This document shows positions 43,278 to 52,583 of a stretch of DNA of 64,000 nucleotides, piece by piece. The DNA is taken from the NCBI RefSeq assembly GCF_030376615.1, contig NZ_JARRAB010000018.1, forward strand, positions 1-64,000. The letters are read 5' to 3'. Both the position numbers and the translations under genes were made by a program. The stretch's first letter is position 1, and every line of letters starts with the position of its first letter. This stretch comes from Pseudomonas sp. sp1636. GTDB lineage: Bacteria; Pseudomonadota; Gammaproteobacteria; Pseudomonadales; Pseudomonadaceae. The notes beneath the pieces were generated by a model. It had not been told where the DNA came from, did no database searches, and worked only from the letters and a program-made list of their open reading frames with translations.

Positions 43278-45023
43278 TTAGTGCGCGGCGCGGTTGGCGT
43301 GGGTGGCGGCTTCATCGAGCTGGCCGTTGCCGTCGATCACCACGCCGTATTCCAGGCGCGCGCCTTCGAGCGAGACCAGGCCGTTGCGCACATCGGCCTG
43401 CACCGCGGCCAGCGGCCGACGCAGTGGGTTGCCATAACCGCCACCGCCCGGATTGACGTTGATCACCCGTTCGCCCGGCTGCGCGGTGAGCATGGTGTTC
43501 TGGATGTAGTGGGTTTCCTCGCCGTCGGCATGCCGATGGATCAGGCGGCCGAGCTTGGGTTCGAGCAGCACGTTCTTCGCCCCTGCCGCACCGGCGGTGG
43601 GCAGCTGCCGACCCTCGCCGAAACCGATCACGGTCATGGCGTGCTCGAGCGGTTCGAGCTCCAGGCGGGTGCCGGAACCACCGCGGAATTCGCCGGCGCC
43701 ACCGCTGTCGGCCATCAGGCTGTAGCGATGGATCAGCACCGGATAGGAGTACTCCAGCAGCTCGATATCGCCGGACATCAGTGCGCCGAAGCAACACAGC
43801 GGGCCGCAGGCCGGCCAGCCGTCCATGGCCTGGTTGGCGCCGGCGCCGGAGATGATCGAGGCCAGCACCATGGTCACGTATTCGTCGTTGTTGCTGCGTG
43901 GGTCGCGGCCGGCGATATTGATCCCGCTGGCATGCCCCCAGGAGGCGGTCACCCGCTCCGGTGCGGCCTGCTCCAGGGCCAGGCGTACGGCGTCGGCCAG
44001 GGTTTCCATCGGTGTGGTGGTGCTGTTGACGTGCGGCGCCGGCTCCTGGGCGTTGCACAGGGTGCCGGGCGGGCCGAGGTCGACGCTGACGCAGCGATAC
44101 AGGCCTTCGTTGTAGGGCGGTGGCACCTGGGCGAACATCATCAGGCCGAGGTAGACCCCGGAGATCGAGTTGCCCGCGTAGGAGTTGATGAAGTAAGGCA
44201 CCTGCGGCGGGCTCTCGATCAGTACGTGGGCCTGGTCGCCGCGAATTTCCACCTGGGCGGTGATCGACAGTTCGCCCAGGCCATGACCGGAGTCTTCGAG
44301 AATGGCGGTGCCGCTATAGAAACCGTCTGGCACTTCACGCAGCAGGGCGCGCATGTGGCGGTCGGCCATATCCTTCAGCTCGGTGATGCAGGCGCGCACC
44401 TGGTCGACGCCGTAGCGGTCGAGCAGTTCGATCAGGTGGCGTTCGCCCACGCTGCAGGCACCGTACTGGGCATTCAGATCGCCTTCCTGGTAGGCGCGGG
44501 CGCGCATGTTGGTCAGCAGCAGGTTGATCACGTCTTCCCGGCGCTGGCCCTGGGCCCACAACTTGACCGGCGGGATGCGCAGGCCCTCGGCGTAGATTTC
44601 CATGGCGTCCGGGTTGTAGCCGGCCGGCACCGGGCCGCCGATGTCGGTCAGGTGGCCCTTGCAGACCGCCCAGAACACCAGTTCGCCCTGGTAGAACACC
44701 GGTTTGTACATGCAACAATCGAGGATATGGCTGCCCATGTAGGCCGGGTCGTTGTGGTAGATGACGTCGCCTTCGGCAATCTCATCGCCGAAGAAACCGG
44801 CCACGCATTTCATCGCGGGAATCAGCGAGCCCAGATGAATCGGGATGTCCTGCCCTTGCAGAATCATTTCCGGCAAGTGGTCGAAGAGGGCGTTGGAGTA
44901 GTCATGGGCGAGGTTGAACACGCTGGAGCGGCTGGTCTTCTCCAGCGTCAGGGTCATTTCTCGCTGGGCGGTTTCGAGCGCGCCGCGCACGACTGCCAGG
45001 GTGATCGGATCTACTGTGTTCAT
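43278..45023 (-). CDS. ATP-dependent lactamase/hydantoinase subunit B (HyuB, OplB/CapB-like)
   Basis: A 581-residue HyuB-family protein. Visible family blocks: DPITLAVVRGALETAQREM, TLTLEKTSRSSVFNLAHDYS, EGDVIYHNDPAYMGSHILDC with the metal-binding acidic/His residues, KGHLTDIGGPVPAG, and the Gly-rich C-terminal GDSGGAGEFRGGSGT- and NPGGGGYGNP-type segments. With subunit A it should open a cyclic amide at the cost of ATP. Length and both ends agree with full-length family members. A minus-strand terminator separates it from the porin gene, so it may have its own promoter in 45024-45200. Confidence 0.85.
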   Translation of the reverse strand: MNTVDPITLAVVRGALETAQREMTLTLEKTSRSSVFNLAHDYSNALFDHLPEMILQGQDIPIHLGSLIPAMKCVAGFFGDEIAEGDVIYHNDPAYMGSHILDCCMYKPVFYQGELVFWAVCKGHLTDIGGPVPAGYNPDAMEIYAEGLRIPPVKLWAQGQRREDVINLLLTNMRARAYQEGDLNAQYGACSVGERHLIELLDRYGVDQVRACITELKDMADRHMRALLREVPDGFYSGTAILEDSGHGLGELSITAQVEIRGDQAHVLIESPPQVPYFINSYAGNSISGVYLGLMMFAQVPPPYNEGLYRCVSVDLGPPGTLCNAQEPAPHVNSTTTPMETLADAVRLALEQAAPERVTASWGHASGINIAGRDPRSNNDEYVTMVLASIISGAGANQAMDGWPACGPLCCFGALMSGDIELLEYSYPVLIHRYSLMADSGGAGEFRGGSGTRLELEPLEHAMTVIGFGEGRQLPTAGAAGAKNVLLEPKLGRLIHRHADGEETHYIQNTMLTAQPGERVINVNPGGGGYGNPLRRPLAAVQADVRNGLVSLEGARLEYGVVIDGNGQLDEAATHANRAAH

Positions 45024-45207
45024 GGGTCACCAGGAATCTTGTTTTTATCCGGGGGGCCGTGACGGATGTCTTGCCCACGTCACTCAAATTACGCGCGGAT
45101 ATGGCGGCTGGCTTGTCGCCGGGTGCACCGTTTATTGGCCTGGAGTGCACTGGTGCAGCAAGCCTGGCGGGCTGGATCCTGAGACCAGGCGTCAGCTCGG
45201 GAAACAT

Positions 45208-45232
45208 AAAAAAGGCCAGCGCTAGGCTGGCC
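45208..45232 (-). terminator. Terminator of the porin gene
   Basis: GGCCAGC (45214-45220) pairs with GCTGGCC (45226-45232), loop of 5; on the minus strand six T follow (45213-45208). It is about 40 bases after the porin stop. Confidence 0.85.
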
Positions 45233-45272
45233 AAAACAGGAGCGTGAAGGGCAGTGTTGCCGGCTTATCGGC

Positions 45273-46469
45273 TCAAAAGTAGTAACCGATATTGGCGTAC
45301 AGCTGGTTCTCCCAGCGCTCGCTGCCGCCGGCGCCGAGGCTCTGGGTGTAGCTACCGCCGCCGATGTAGGGGTCGTGCTTGCCGTGCAGCCATTCGACGG
45401 CGATCCACAGGTCTTTCAGTGAGAACGAGGTGCCGAGGATGAAACGCTGGGAGTCCTCGAAGCTGGACTCGTCCTTGTCGAACAGGCTGTAGTTGCCATA
45501 GACCTTGACCCCGGAGAACCAGCCGAAGCTGCCGGCGATGGCGTAGCTGAGGTCGGCGACATACAGATCGCCCTTGGCCGCGACGTTGAAGGTGCCGTCG
45601 AAGCTGCCGAAGCTGACCAGCTCGTCGCTGCCTGGGTTCTGCGGGCTCATGTCCTGGCGGGCGGCTTGCAGTTGCACGCCCCAGGGGCCGTTCTTGCCCA
45701 GGTAGTGCACGGCCAGGGCGTTGCGGCGGCCGCTGTCGCGGCTGTCCTGGTTCTGCAGCGTCGAGGTCAGTGCCGAGGCGCCGATCTCCGACTGCCAGGC
45801 GCCGAGCTCGAGGTTGCGCGCCAGGCGCCCGACCACTATGTCGCGCTCGTGGTTGTCGCTGCCATCGACTACGTAGTCGTCGGCGGTGGCGACGCTGGTG
45901 GCATAGGTTCGCCCGCCGCGGCTGGTGCCCTCGCCCTGATCGGCGGGGCGCAGGTAGTAGCCGAGCTGGAGGTTCCAGTCGCCCTGCTGCTGGAGGTATT
46001 TGACTCCCAGGTTGGCAATGTCTTCCAGGCCTATGACGCTGCCCAGGGTCTCGAAGAAGGTACTGCCGGCATAAGGCAGCAGGCCGAAGGGGATCTTGTT
46101 CAGGCCCAGCTGAACCTGACGGGATTCGTCGAACTTGTAGCCGATCCAGGCATATTCGGCGAAGGAGATGTCGCCGATCTTGTCGGTGTAATCAAATGGG
46201 TAGGCCTTGCCGTAGAAACGGTATTTGGCCGCGCCTATCCAGCTGTCGGAGTTGTAGCTGGCGGTGAGGAAGGCGGTATCGAAGCCGAGCTTCTCGATGT
46301 CGCGGTCGGGGTCGTAGTCGATGCGCGCGCGCACCGCACCGCCGAGGTCGAGGTGGTCGTTGATCGCGACCGCGCCGGCGGGTAGCGCGAGCGATGCCAG
46401 CAACGGCAGTAATGTCAGTGTGGGTAGTGAGTGCAGGTTGATCAGGCTCATGGATTGGCTCTTTTGCAT
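45273..46469 (-). CDS. Outer-membrane porin of the lactam gene cluster
   Basis: A 398-residue beta-barrel protein. A signal peptide (HSLPTLTLLPLLASLALPAG) leads into alternating amphipathic strands such as DHLDLGGAVRARIDYDPDRD and VQLGLNKIPFGLLPYAG, and the chain ends ENQLYANIGYYF with the terminal Phe needed for Bam assembly. It belongs with porins of the phosphate/carbohydrate-selective kind, but specificity is not readable. Between a permease gene and the lactamase genes on the same strand, it probably admits the cluster substrate. ATG 46469 gives a positively charged signal start; ATG 46451 with AAGAG upstream is possible. Confidence 0.8.
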   Translation of the reverse strand: MQKSQSMSLINLHSLPTLTLLPLLASLALPAGAVAINDHLDLGGAVRARIDYDPDRDIEKLGFDTAFLTASYNSDSWIGAAKYRFYGKAYPFDYTDKIGDISFAEYAWIGYKFDESRQVQLGLNKIPFGLLPYAGSTFFETLGSVIGLEDIANLGVKYLQQQGDWNLQLGYYLRPADQGEGTSRGGRTYATSVATADDYVVDGSDNHERDIVVGRLARNLELGAWQSEIGASALTSTLQNQDSRDSGRRNALAVHYLGKNGPWGVQLQAARQDMSPQNPGSDELVSFGSFDGTFNVAAKGDLYVADLSYAIAGSFGWFSGVKVYGNYSLFDKDESSFEDSQRFILGTSFSLKDLWIAVEWLHGKHDPYIGGGSYTQSLGAGGSERWENQLYANIGYYF

Positions 46470-46554
46470 TATTAGTCTTGTTTTCAGTAGCGCAGCACCA
46501 AGCCGCGGCAGTGCCGTGGCTTGTGCTGGATCGAGTGGGTAGCTGCAGATGGTT

Positions 46555-47916
46555 TCAGGTGCAGCTGGCGCGGACAAACCAGCTGCGTTTGGCGCTGCCC
46601 AGCAGCAGCCAGTAGCTGGCGAACGCGCTGACAAAGGTCAGCGGTGCCGAGAAGGTCGCCAGCGTTGCGCCGCCGAAGTTCAGCAGCACTATCCCCAGGC
46701 CTGCGGCGAAGAACCAGGCGGTCAAGCCGCACGGGTTGAAGGCGTTGACTCGCTCGAGGGCGAACTCGACCTTGCCCTCGAACAACTGCGAGTACTTCGG
46801 CGAAAAAATATGCGCCAAAGCGATTGCCACCCAAGCCACCACGAAGATGCTCTGGTAGGCCAGGGCTTGCAGGATGTAGCTGAACACGTTGAGCCGCATC
46901 AGGGCGTACACCAGCATGCCGACCACCACGGCCCAGACCATGTAAGGCACGCCGGCCAGGCCAAAGCGGCCGAAGAAGGCGTGCATATTGCTGGCCGCCA
47001 TGAAGAAGTTGGCGGTGTTGATGCGGGTCTGGCTGACCCAGACGAACAGCAGTCCCCAGATGCCCATCAGCTCGACGATGGCGAGCACCACCGAGACTTC
47101 CGATAGACCGCCCTGGGTGGGGATGGTCGCGGCGAGAAAGATGCCGACCAGGCCGTTGATCAGGAAGGTGAAGATGTAGAACGGCAGGCCGAAGTTGAAG
47201 CTGGCGTGGTAGCCGGCGTCTTCCTGGCGGCCGAAGCGGGCGTAGTCCCAGGTGTACATCATGAGAATCCAGACGCCCATGAAGTAGCTGAAACAGTCCC
47301 ACCAGCCATTGCTCGCCGGCCCGCTCTCGGGCCCCATTTCCAGCCAGGCGGAGCTGTAGCCGTATTCGCCGACCGCCATCGCCACCACGGCGATCAGGCC
47401 GAGCAGGTAGAGCGGCAGCAGCACGCCGTTGAACTTGTCCAGCCAGTTTTGCACGCTGCCGAATACCAGCGGCACGCTGTACAGCACCACTAGCAGATAT
47501 GCCTGATTGAGTGTCAGGCCGGATACATAGTTGTGGATGGCGATGGCGATCACCGAGCCTTCGAACACGCTGTAGTAGATCGCGGTGGCGAAGAAGATCA
47601 GGGTGGCCAGCGCCGCGCCGGTGCGGCCGAACAGCACGCGGGAGAACAGCGCGACCGACAGCCCGGTCTTGATCGCATAGCGGGCGATGACGCCGTTGAT
47701 GGCCGCATAGGTGACGACGGACAGCAGCAGGCCGATGATGGCATTCAGCGTGCCGAAACTCATTGCCAGGGTGGCGGACACCACCAGCCAGAACATGGCG
47801 CTGCAGATGGCCCACCAGGCCATGGTCAGCGAACCTCTGCCCATGCGTTGATTGTCGGGAACCGCCACGAGGGCGCAGTCGGTGCTGGCGCCGTGCTTCT
47901 TGATTTTTCCGGCCAT
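46555..47916 (-). CDS. NCS1-family permease (cytosine/allantoin/hydantoin type)
   Basis: A 453-residue inner-membrane transporter with 12 predicted helices. The NCS1 pattern is visible in MGRGSLTMAWWAICSAMFWL, LFSRVLFGRTGAALATLIFF and GSVQNWLDKFNGVLLPLYLL, followed by the WWDCFSYFMGVWILMMYTWD region and DYARFGRQE. The family carries nucleobases, allantoin and hydantoins by cation symport; a cyclic amide such as valerolactam or caprolactam fits this size class. A terminator after the preceding dehydrogenase gene suggests its own promoter. ATG 47916 has AAGAG upstream. Confidence 0.82.
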   Translation of the reverse strand: MAGKIKKHGASTDCALVAVPDNQRMGRGSLTMAWWAICSAMFWLVVSATLAMSFGTLNAIIGLLLSVVTYAAINGVIARYAIKTGLSVALFSRVLFGRTGAALATLIFFATAIYYSVFEGSVIAIAIHNYVSGLTLNQAYLLVVLYSVPLVFGSVQNWLDKFNGVLLPLYLLGLIAVVAMAVGEYGYSSAWLEMGPESGPASNGWWDCFSYFMGVWILMMYTWDYARFGRQEDAGYHASFNFGLPFYIFTFLINGLVGIFLAATIPTQGGLSEVSVVLAIVELMGIWGLLFVWVSQTRINTANFFMAASNMHAFFGRFGLAGVPYMVWAVVVGMLVYALMRLNVFSYILQALAYQSIFVVAWVAIALAHIFSPKYSQLFEGKVEFALERVNAFNPCGLTAWFFAAGLGIVLLNFGGATLATFSAPLTFVSAFASYWLLLGSAKRSWFVRASCT

Positions 47917-48057
47917 GACTCTTCTCTTGTTGTTGTACGAGGGGGTGGAGTCATGATGGTAGGGAGGCGGGCGGATAAAGAATTGCTGCTGACGGCCCTG
48001 TCTTTTGTCATCCAGTGAACTGGCTGTGGCGCCGCGAGTCACGCCTCCGGCAGGCGC

Positions 48058-48123
48058 GTAACCCGGATGCAATCCGGGAGCGATTGGTCGGACGCCAGAT
48101 TTCCCCGGATTGCATCCGGCTAC
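48058..48123. repeat. REP-like inverted pair, second type
   Basis: GTAACCCGGATGCAATCCGG at 48058 and an inverted near-copy ending CCGGATTGCATCCGGCTAC at 48123. Each copy itself folds (CCGGAT-GCA-ATCCGG). This is the GTAGCCCGGATGCAATCCGGG type repeated in many Pseudomonas genomes. Confidence 0.75.
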
Positions 48124-48159
48124 AAAAAAATGCTGCTCACCTGGTCAAGTGAGCAGCAT
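48124..48159 (-). terminator. Terminator of the davD gene
   Basis: ATGCTGCTCAC (48130-48140) pairs exactly with GTGAGCAGCAT (48149-48159), loop of 8; on the minus strand a run of seven T follows. It ends the glaH-lhgO-aminotransferase-davD transcript. Confidence 0.9.
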
Positions 48160-48187
48160 CGCGGGTGAAGCCGTGGCCAAGCTCAGC

Positions 48188-49636
48188 TCAGATACCCAGG
48201 CACAGGTACTTCAGCTCCAGGTAGTCCTCGATGCCGTACTTGGAGCCCTCGCGGCCCAGGCCGGAGGCCTTGACCCCGCCGAACGGTGCCACTTCGGTGG
48301 AGATCACCCCGGTGTTGATGCCGACCATGCCGTACTCCAGGGCCTCGGCCACGCGGAACACCCGGCCGAGGTCGCGGGCGTAGAAGTAGGAGGCCAGGCC
48401 GAACTCGGTGTCGTTGGCCATGGCGATCACCTCGGCCTCGTCCGCGAAGCGGAACAGCGGCGCCAGCGGGCCGAAGGTCTCTTCCTTGGCCACGGCGGCA
48501 TGCTTCGGCACGTCGACCAGGATGGTCGGCTCGAAGAAGCTGCCGCCGAGGCTGTGCGGCTTGCCGCCGGCCACCAGCCTGGCGCCTTTGCCGAGGGCGT
48601 CGGCGATGTGTTCCTGGACCTTGGCCATGGCCTTGGCGTCGATCAGCGGGCCGGTGGTGGTGCCGTCGTCCAGACCGTTACCGATCTTCAGCTTGGCCAC
48701 GGCGGCTTTCAGCTTGTCGACGAAGGCGTCGTACACGCCGTTCTGGATATACAGGCGGTTGGCGCACACGCAGGTCTGGCCGTTGTTGCGGTACTTGGAG
48801 ATCAGCGCGCCTTCCACGGCGGCATCCAGGTCGGCGTCGTCGAACACGATGAAGGGCGCGTTGCCGCCCAGCTCCAGGGACACCTTCTTGATGTCCTGGG
48901 CGCATTCGGCCATCAGTTGGCGACCGATCTCGGTGGAGCCGGTGAAGGTCAGCTTGCGCACGATCGGGTTGCCGGTCAACTCGCCGCCGACTTCGGAGGC
49001 CGAGCCGGTGACCACGCTGAACACGCCGGGCGGAATCCCGGCCTTTTCCGCGAGGGCGGCCAGGGCCAGGGCCGAGTAGGGGGTCTGCGACGCCGGCTTG
49101 AGCACCATGGTGCAGCCGGCGGCCAGGGCCGGGCCGGCCTTGCGGGTGATCATCGCCGAGGGGAAGTTCCACGGGGTGATCGCCGCGGTGACGCCTATCG
49201 GTTGCTTGAGCACGATGATGCGCTTGTCCGGCTGGTGGCCGGGAATGGTGTCGCCATAGACGCGTTTGGCTTCTTCGGCGAACCACTCGAGGAAGGAGGC
49301 GGCGTAGGCGATTTCGCCCTTGGCTTCGCTCAGCGGCTTGCCCTGTTCGATGGTCATCAGGCGGCCGAGGTCGTCCTGGTTTTCCATCATCAGCTCGAAC
49401 CAGCGGCGCAGCTTGCTCGCCCGTTCCTTGGCGGTCAGCGCGCTCCAGGCCGGCAGGGCGCGCTCGGCGGCCTCGATGGCGCGGCGGGTTTCCGCGCGGC
49501 CCATCTTCGGCACCGAGCCGATGATCTCGCCGCTGGCCGGGTTATTCACGGCGATGGTCTGGCCGCTGTCGGCGTCGAGCCATGCCCCGTCGATATAGGC
49601 TTGCTGGCGGAACAGGTGGGCGTTTTTCAGTTGCAT
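48188..49636 (-). CDS. davD: Glutarate-semialdehyde dehydrogenase DavD (GabD-type)
   Basis: A 482-residue NADP-dependent aldehyde dehydrogenase. The catalytic Cys289 is in NNGQTCVCANR, the general base Glu255 in VSLELGGNAPF, and cofactor contacts are ITPWNFP and VLKPASQTP. The whole chain closely follows the Pseudomonas DavD/GabD group, which oxidises glutarate semialdehyde (and succinate semialdehyde). With glaH and lhgO in the same run of genes, glutarate semialdehyde from 5-aminovalerate is the likely substrate. An action on 6-oxohexanoate from caprolactam is also possible. Confidence 0.88.
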   Translation of the reverse strand: MQLKNAHLFRQQAYIDGAWLDADSGQTIAVNNPASGEIIGSVPKMGRAETRRAIEAAERALPAWSALTAKERASKLRRWFELMMENQDDLGRLMTIEQGKPLSEAKGEIAYAASFLEWFAEEAKRVYGDTIPGHQPDKRIIVLKQPIGVTAAITPWNFPSAMITRKAGPALAAGCTMVLKPASQTPYSALALAALAEKAGIPPGVFSVVTGSASEVGGELTGNPIVRKLTFTGSTEIGRQLMAECAQDIKKVSLELGGNAPFIVFDDADLDAAVEGALISKYRNNGQTCVCANRLYIQNGVYDAFVDKLKAAVAKLKIGNGLDDGTTTGPLIDAKAMAKVQEHIADALGKGARLVAGGKPHSLGGSFFEPTILVDVPKHAAVAKEETFGPLAPLFRFADEAEVIAMANDTEFGLASYFYARDLGRVFRVAEALEYGMVGINTGVISTEVAPFGGVKASGLGREGSKYGIEDYLELKYLCLGI

Positions 49637-49712
49637 GGCGGGCTCCGGTAGTCGGTGGCTGCGGTTTATTGTTGTAGTCGTTTCGATGGGCAGGCCAGCG
49701 GCCTGCCCGGGT

Positions 49713-51080
49713 TCAGCGGATCCATTGGCTGGTGTCGTCGAGGGCCCTGGCGAAGCGCTGCAGGATCAGGCCGATCTCCGCTTCGCTGACGATCAATGGC
49801 GGGCAGAAGGCCACGGCATCGCCCATGGCGCGGGTGATCATGCCGTGCTCCTGGGCCCGGGCGGCCATGTGCCGGCCGAGGGTGCCGAGGCTCTGGTACG
49901 GCGCCTTGCTGGCGCGATCGGCGACCAGTTCGACCGCGGCGATCAGGCCACAGCCGCGGACTTCGCCGACCAGCGGGTGGTCGGCAAACTGCTGCAGGCC
50001 GGCCTGCAGAAGCTGGCCCATCTGCGCGGCGTGCTCGACCAGGCACTCTTCCTCGATGATCTTGAGGTTCTCCAGGGCCACCGCGGTGGCCACCGGATGG
50101 CCGCTGCCGGTGAAACCGTGGCCGAGGGTGCCGAGGCTCTGGCTCTGGTCGGCGATGCCTTCGAATACCTGTTCGTTGATCAGGATCGCGGCGATTGGCT
50201 GGTAAGAGGACGACAGCTGCTTGGACAGCACCATGATGTCCGGCTGGATGGCGAAGGTCTGGCTGCCGAACATCTGCCCGGTGCGGCCGAAACCGCAGAT
50301 GACTTCGTCGGCGATCACCAGGATGTCGTACTTGCGGCAGACCTTCTGAATTTTTTCCCAATAGGTGCGCGGCGGCACTATCACACCGCCGGCACCCATC
50401 AGCGGTTCGCCGATGAAGGCGGCGATGGTTTCCGCGCCTTCGGCGAGAATCTTCTGCTCCAGTTCGGCGGCCAGGCGGTCGGCGAACTGCTCCTCGCTCT
50501 CGCCGGGCTGGGCGCAGCGGTAGTGGTGCGGGCAGCCGACATGCAGGAAGCCCGGCAGCGGCAGGTCGAAGCCGCGCTGGTTGCCGGGTAGGCCGGTCAG
50601 GCTGGCGCTGGCCAGGGTGATGCCGTGGTAGCCGTTGACCCGGCTGATGAACTTCTTCTTGGCCGGCAAGCCGCGAGCATTGTTCAGGTACCAGACCATC
50701 TTCACCACGGTGTCGTTGGCTTCGGAGCCGGAGTTGGTGAAGAACACCTTGCTCATCGGCACCGGCGCCATCTCGATCAGCTTCTCGGCCAGCTCGATGC
50801 TCGGCCGGTGCGACTTGTGGCTGAACAGGTGGTAGAACGGCAGGCTGCGCAGTTGCTGCTCGGCGGCGGCGATCAGGCGCTGGTTGCTGAAGCCCAGCGC
50901 CGCGCTCCACAGCCCGGACATGGCCTCGATATAACCCTTGCCCTGGTCGTCATACACGTAGATGCCTTCGCCGCGCTCGATGATCAGCGGGCCGACTTCC
51001 TGGTGCAGGCGGGCATTGGTGTAGGGGTGCAGTTGGTACTGGATGTCTTTTTCCGGCAACGAGGAAACTGGCTGGTTCAT
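49713..51080 (-). CDS. Class III omega-aminotransferase (5-aminovalerate/6-aminohexanoate type)
   Basis: A 455-residue PLP enzyme. The Schiff-base lysine is Lys287 in IMVLSKQLSSSYQP, with Asp258 in VIADEVICGFGRTG binding the PLP nitrogen and SGSEANDT holding the phosphate. It differs from DavT/GabT (about 425 residues) and resembles longer omega-amino acid:pyruvate aminotransferases, including, as far as remembered, the 6-aminohexanoate enzyme of the caprolactam pathway of P. jessenii. Here it should convert the opened lactam (5-aminovalerate or 6-aminohexanoate) into a semialdehyde for DavD, 76 bases downstream. ATG 51080 matches the family N-terminus. Confidence 0.85.
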   Translation of the reverse strand: MNQPVSSLPEKDIQYQLHPYTNARLHQEVGPLIIERGEGIYVYDDQGKGYIEAMSGLWSAALGFSNQRLIAAAEQQLRSLPFYHLFSHKSHRPSIELAEKLIEMAPVPMSKVFFTNSGSEANDTVVKMVWYLNNARGLPAKKKFISRVNGYHGITLASASLTGLPGNQRGFDLPLPGFLHVGCPHHYRCAQPGESEEQFADRLAAELEQKILAEGAETIAAFIGEPLMGAGGVIVPPRTYWEKIQKVCRKYDILVIADEVICGFGRTGQMFGSQTFAIQPDIMVLSKQLSSSYQPIAAILINEQVFEGIADQSQSLGTLGHGFTGSGHPVATAVALENLKIIEEECLVEHAAQMGQLLQAGLQQFADHPLVGEVRGCGLIAAVELVADRASKAPYQSLGTLGRHMAARAQEHGMITRAMGDAVAFCPPLIVSEAEIGLILQRFARALDDTSQWIR

Positions 51081-51249
51081 GGCACGCTCTCGAGGTGAGT
51101 GGCCAGGCGCGGCTGGCCTGGCGATCAAGTGGTTTGGTTATTCTTGTGAGTGCCCGTGGGCAGGCGCATGAGCCACAGGCTACGTGGCGGCAGGGGCGCC
51201 TGGCTTGTCGCTGGGTGCATTGCTTTTTCGCTCCTGGCGTACTGCCGAT

Positions 51250-52491
51250 CTAGGCGTGTGCCGCCGGCTCTTGCCGGGTCTTGTTGAGGCCCGGCAGGGC
51301 CAGCAGTTGCGCATCGACCTGTTCGATGATGTAGGCGCCGATCGGCAGCGCCGAGGTCGCCGCCGGCGACGGGGCGTTGCAGACGTTGACGCTGCGCCGG
51401 GTGTTGCGGAACAGGAAGTCCTCGATCAGCTTGCCGTCCCTCGACACCGCCTGGGCGCGCACCCCGGCCGGGTAGGGCTGCAGATCCTTGACGCCGAGGC
51501 TGGGGCAGTACTTGCGCACTTGCTGCAGATAGCCGCGCTTGAACAGCGAGTTCTTCATCTCGCTCAGGCCGGGGCGCAGGTTGTCGCGCAGCACCTTGCG
51601 GATGCCCGGGTCGCCGAGCATGGCCAGGCTGTCGGCCAGGGAGAAATCGCGCTTGCGGTAGCCTTCGCGCTTGAGCGCCAGTACCGCGTTCGGGCCGACG
51701 GTGACGCTGCCGTCGATCATGCGGGTCAGGTGCACGCCGAGGAACGGCATCGACGGATCCGGGATCGGGTAGATCAGGTGGTTGACGATGCGGTTGTGCC
51801 GTTCCGGCAGGCGATAGTATTCGCCGCGGAAGGGGCAGATGCTGAAGCCCGGGTCGAGCCCGAGCAGGCGCACCATGCGGTCGGCCATCAGCCCCGAGCA
51901 GGTGATCATCAGGCGGCAGCTGAAGTCGCCGGTCGCGGTCTGCACCAACATTTCCGTGGGGCGCTCCTGCAGGCCGACGACTTCGCAGGCATAGCGGATT
52001 TCGCCGCCGCGCTGCTGGAATTCGCGGGCCATGGCGGCGGTGACTTCGGCGTAGTCGACGATGCCGCTGGAGGGCACGAATATGCCGCCGATGCCGCTGA
52101 TGTTCGGTTCACGCTCGCGCAATTCGCCGGCGCTCAGCCAGTGCCGCTCCAGGCCATTGGCCGCGGTGCGTTGCCACAGCGCCTGCATGCGCTGCATTTC
52201 CAGCTCGTTGGTCGCCACCAGCAGCTTGCCGCAGCTGTCGTAGCGGATGCCCTGCCGGTCGCAGAAGGCCTTGGTCGCGCGATTGCCTTCCAGGCAGAAC
52301 CTGGATTTCAGGCTGCCCGGCGTGTAATACACGCCGGCGTGGATCACGCCGCTGTTATGCCCGGTCTGGTGCATGGCCGGTGCCGTTTCCTTCTCCAGCA
52401 GCAGCATGCGGCTGTCGGGGTAGGCCTGGATCAGCTGCATGGCGGTGGACATGCCGATGATGCCGCCGCCGATGATGATGAAATCGTACAT
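51250..52491 (-). CDS. lhgO: L-2-hydroxyglutarate oxidase/dehydrogenase LhgO
   Basis: A 413-residue FAD protein. The dinucleotide fold is at the very N-terminus (MYDFIIIGGGIIGMSTAMQL), which fixes the start at 52491. HNSGVIHAGVYYTPGSLKSR is the LhgO/L2HGDH signature, and the C-terminal PAGVRAQAVSRDGKLIEDFL and NVCNAPSPAATSALPIG complete the family. It oxidises L-2-hydroxyglutarate to 2-oxoglutarate and feeds electrons to the quinone pool at the membrane. It lies 92 bases after glaH, as in the csiD-lhgO pairs of other Pseudomonas. Confidence 0.93.
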   Translation of the reverse strand: MYDFIIIGGGIIGMSTAMQLIQAYPDSRMLLLEKETAPAMHQTGHNSGVIHAGVYYTPGSLKSRFCLEGNRATKAFCDRQGIRYDSCGKLLVATNELEMQRMQALWQRTAANGLERHWLSAGELREREPNISGIGGIFVPSSGIVDYAEVTAAMAREFQQRGGEIRYACEVVGLQERPTEMLVQTATGDFSCRLMITCSGLMADRMVRLLGLDPGFSICPFRGEYYRLPERHNRIVNHLIYPIPDPSMPFLGVHLTRMIDGSVTVGPNAVLALKREGYRKRDFSLADSLAMLGDPGIRKVLRDNLRPGLSEMKNSLFKRGYLQQVRKYCPSLGVKDLQPYPAGVRAQAVSRDGKLIEDFLFRNTRRSVNVCNAPSPAATSALPIGAYIIEQVDAQLLALPGLNKTRQEPAAHA

Positions 52492-52583
52492 GCCGTTGCC
52501 TGCGATCTTGGGGTGGGTGTGCGAGCGCGCCGGCCTTGCGGCCGGCCGGCTCCCGACAGAACAGCGGGGTGCCGGGCACCGAT

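Noticed and set aside
43266..45062. 598-codon open frame on the plus strand opposite the hydantoinase B gene
   Set aside because: It is the mirror of a well supported gene. Long antisense frames are expected in DNA with this third-position GC; the translation is low-complexity in His, Gly and Val and shows no domain.
48110..49651. 513-codon plus-strand frame opposite davD
   Set aside because: Antisense shadow of the dehydrogenase gene, which has its catalytic residues and close family match.
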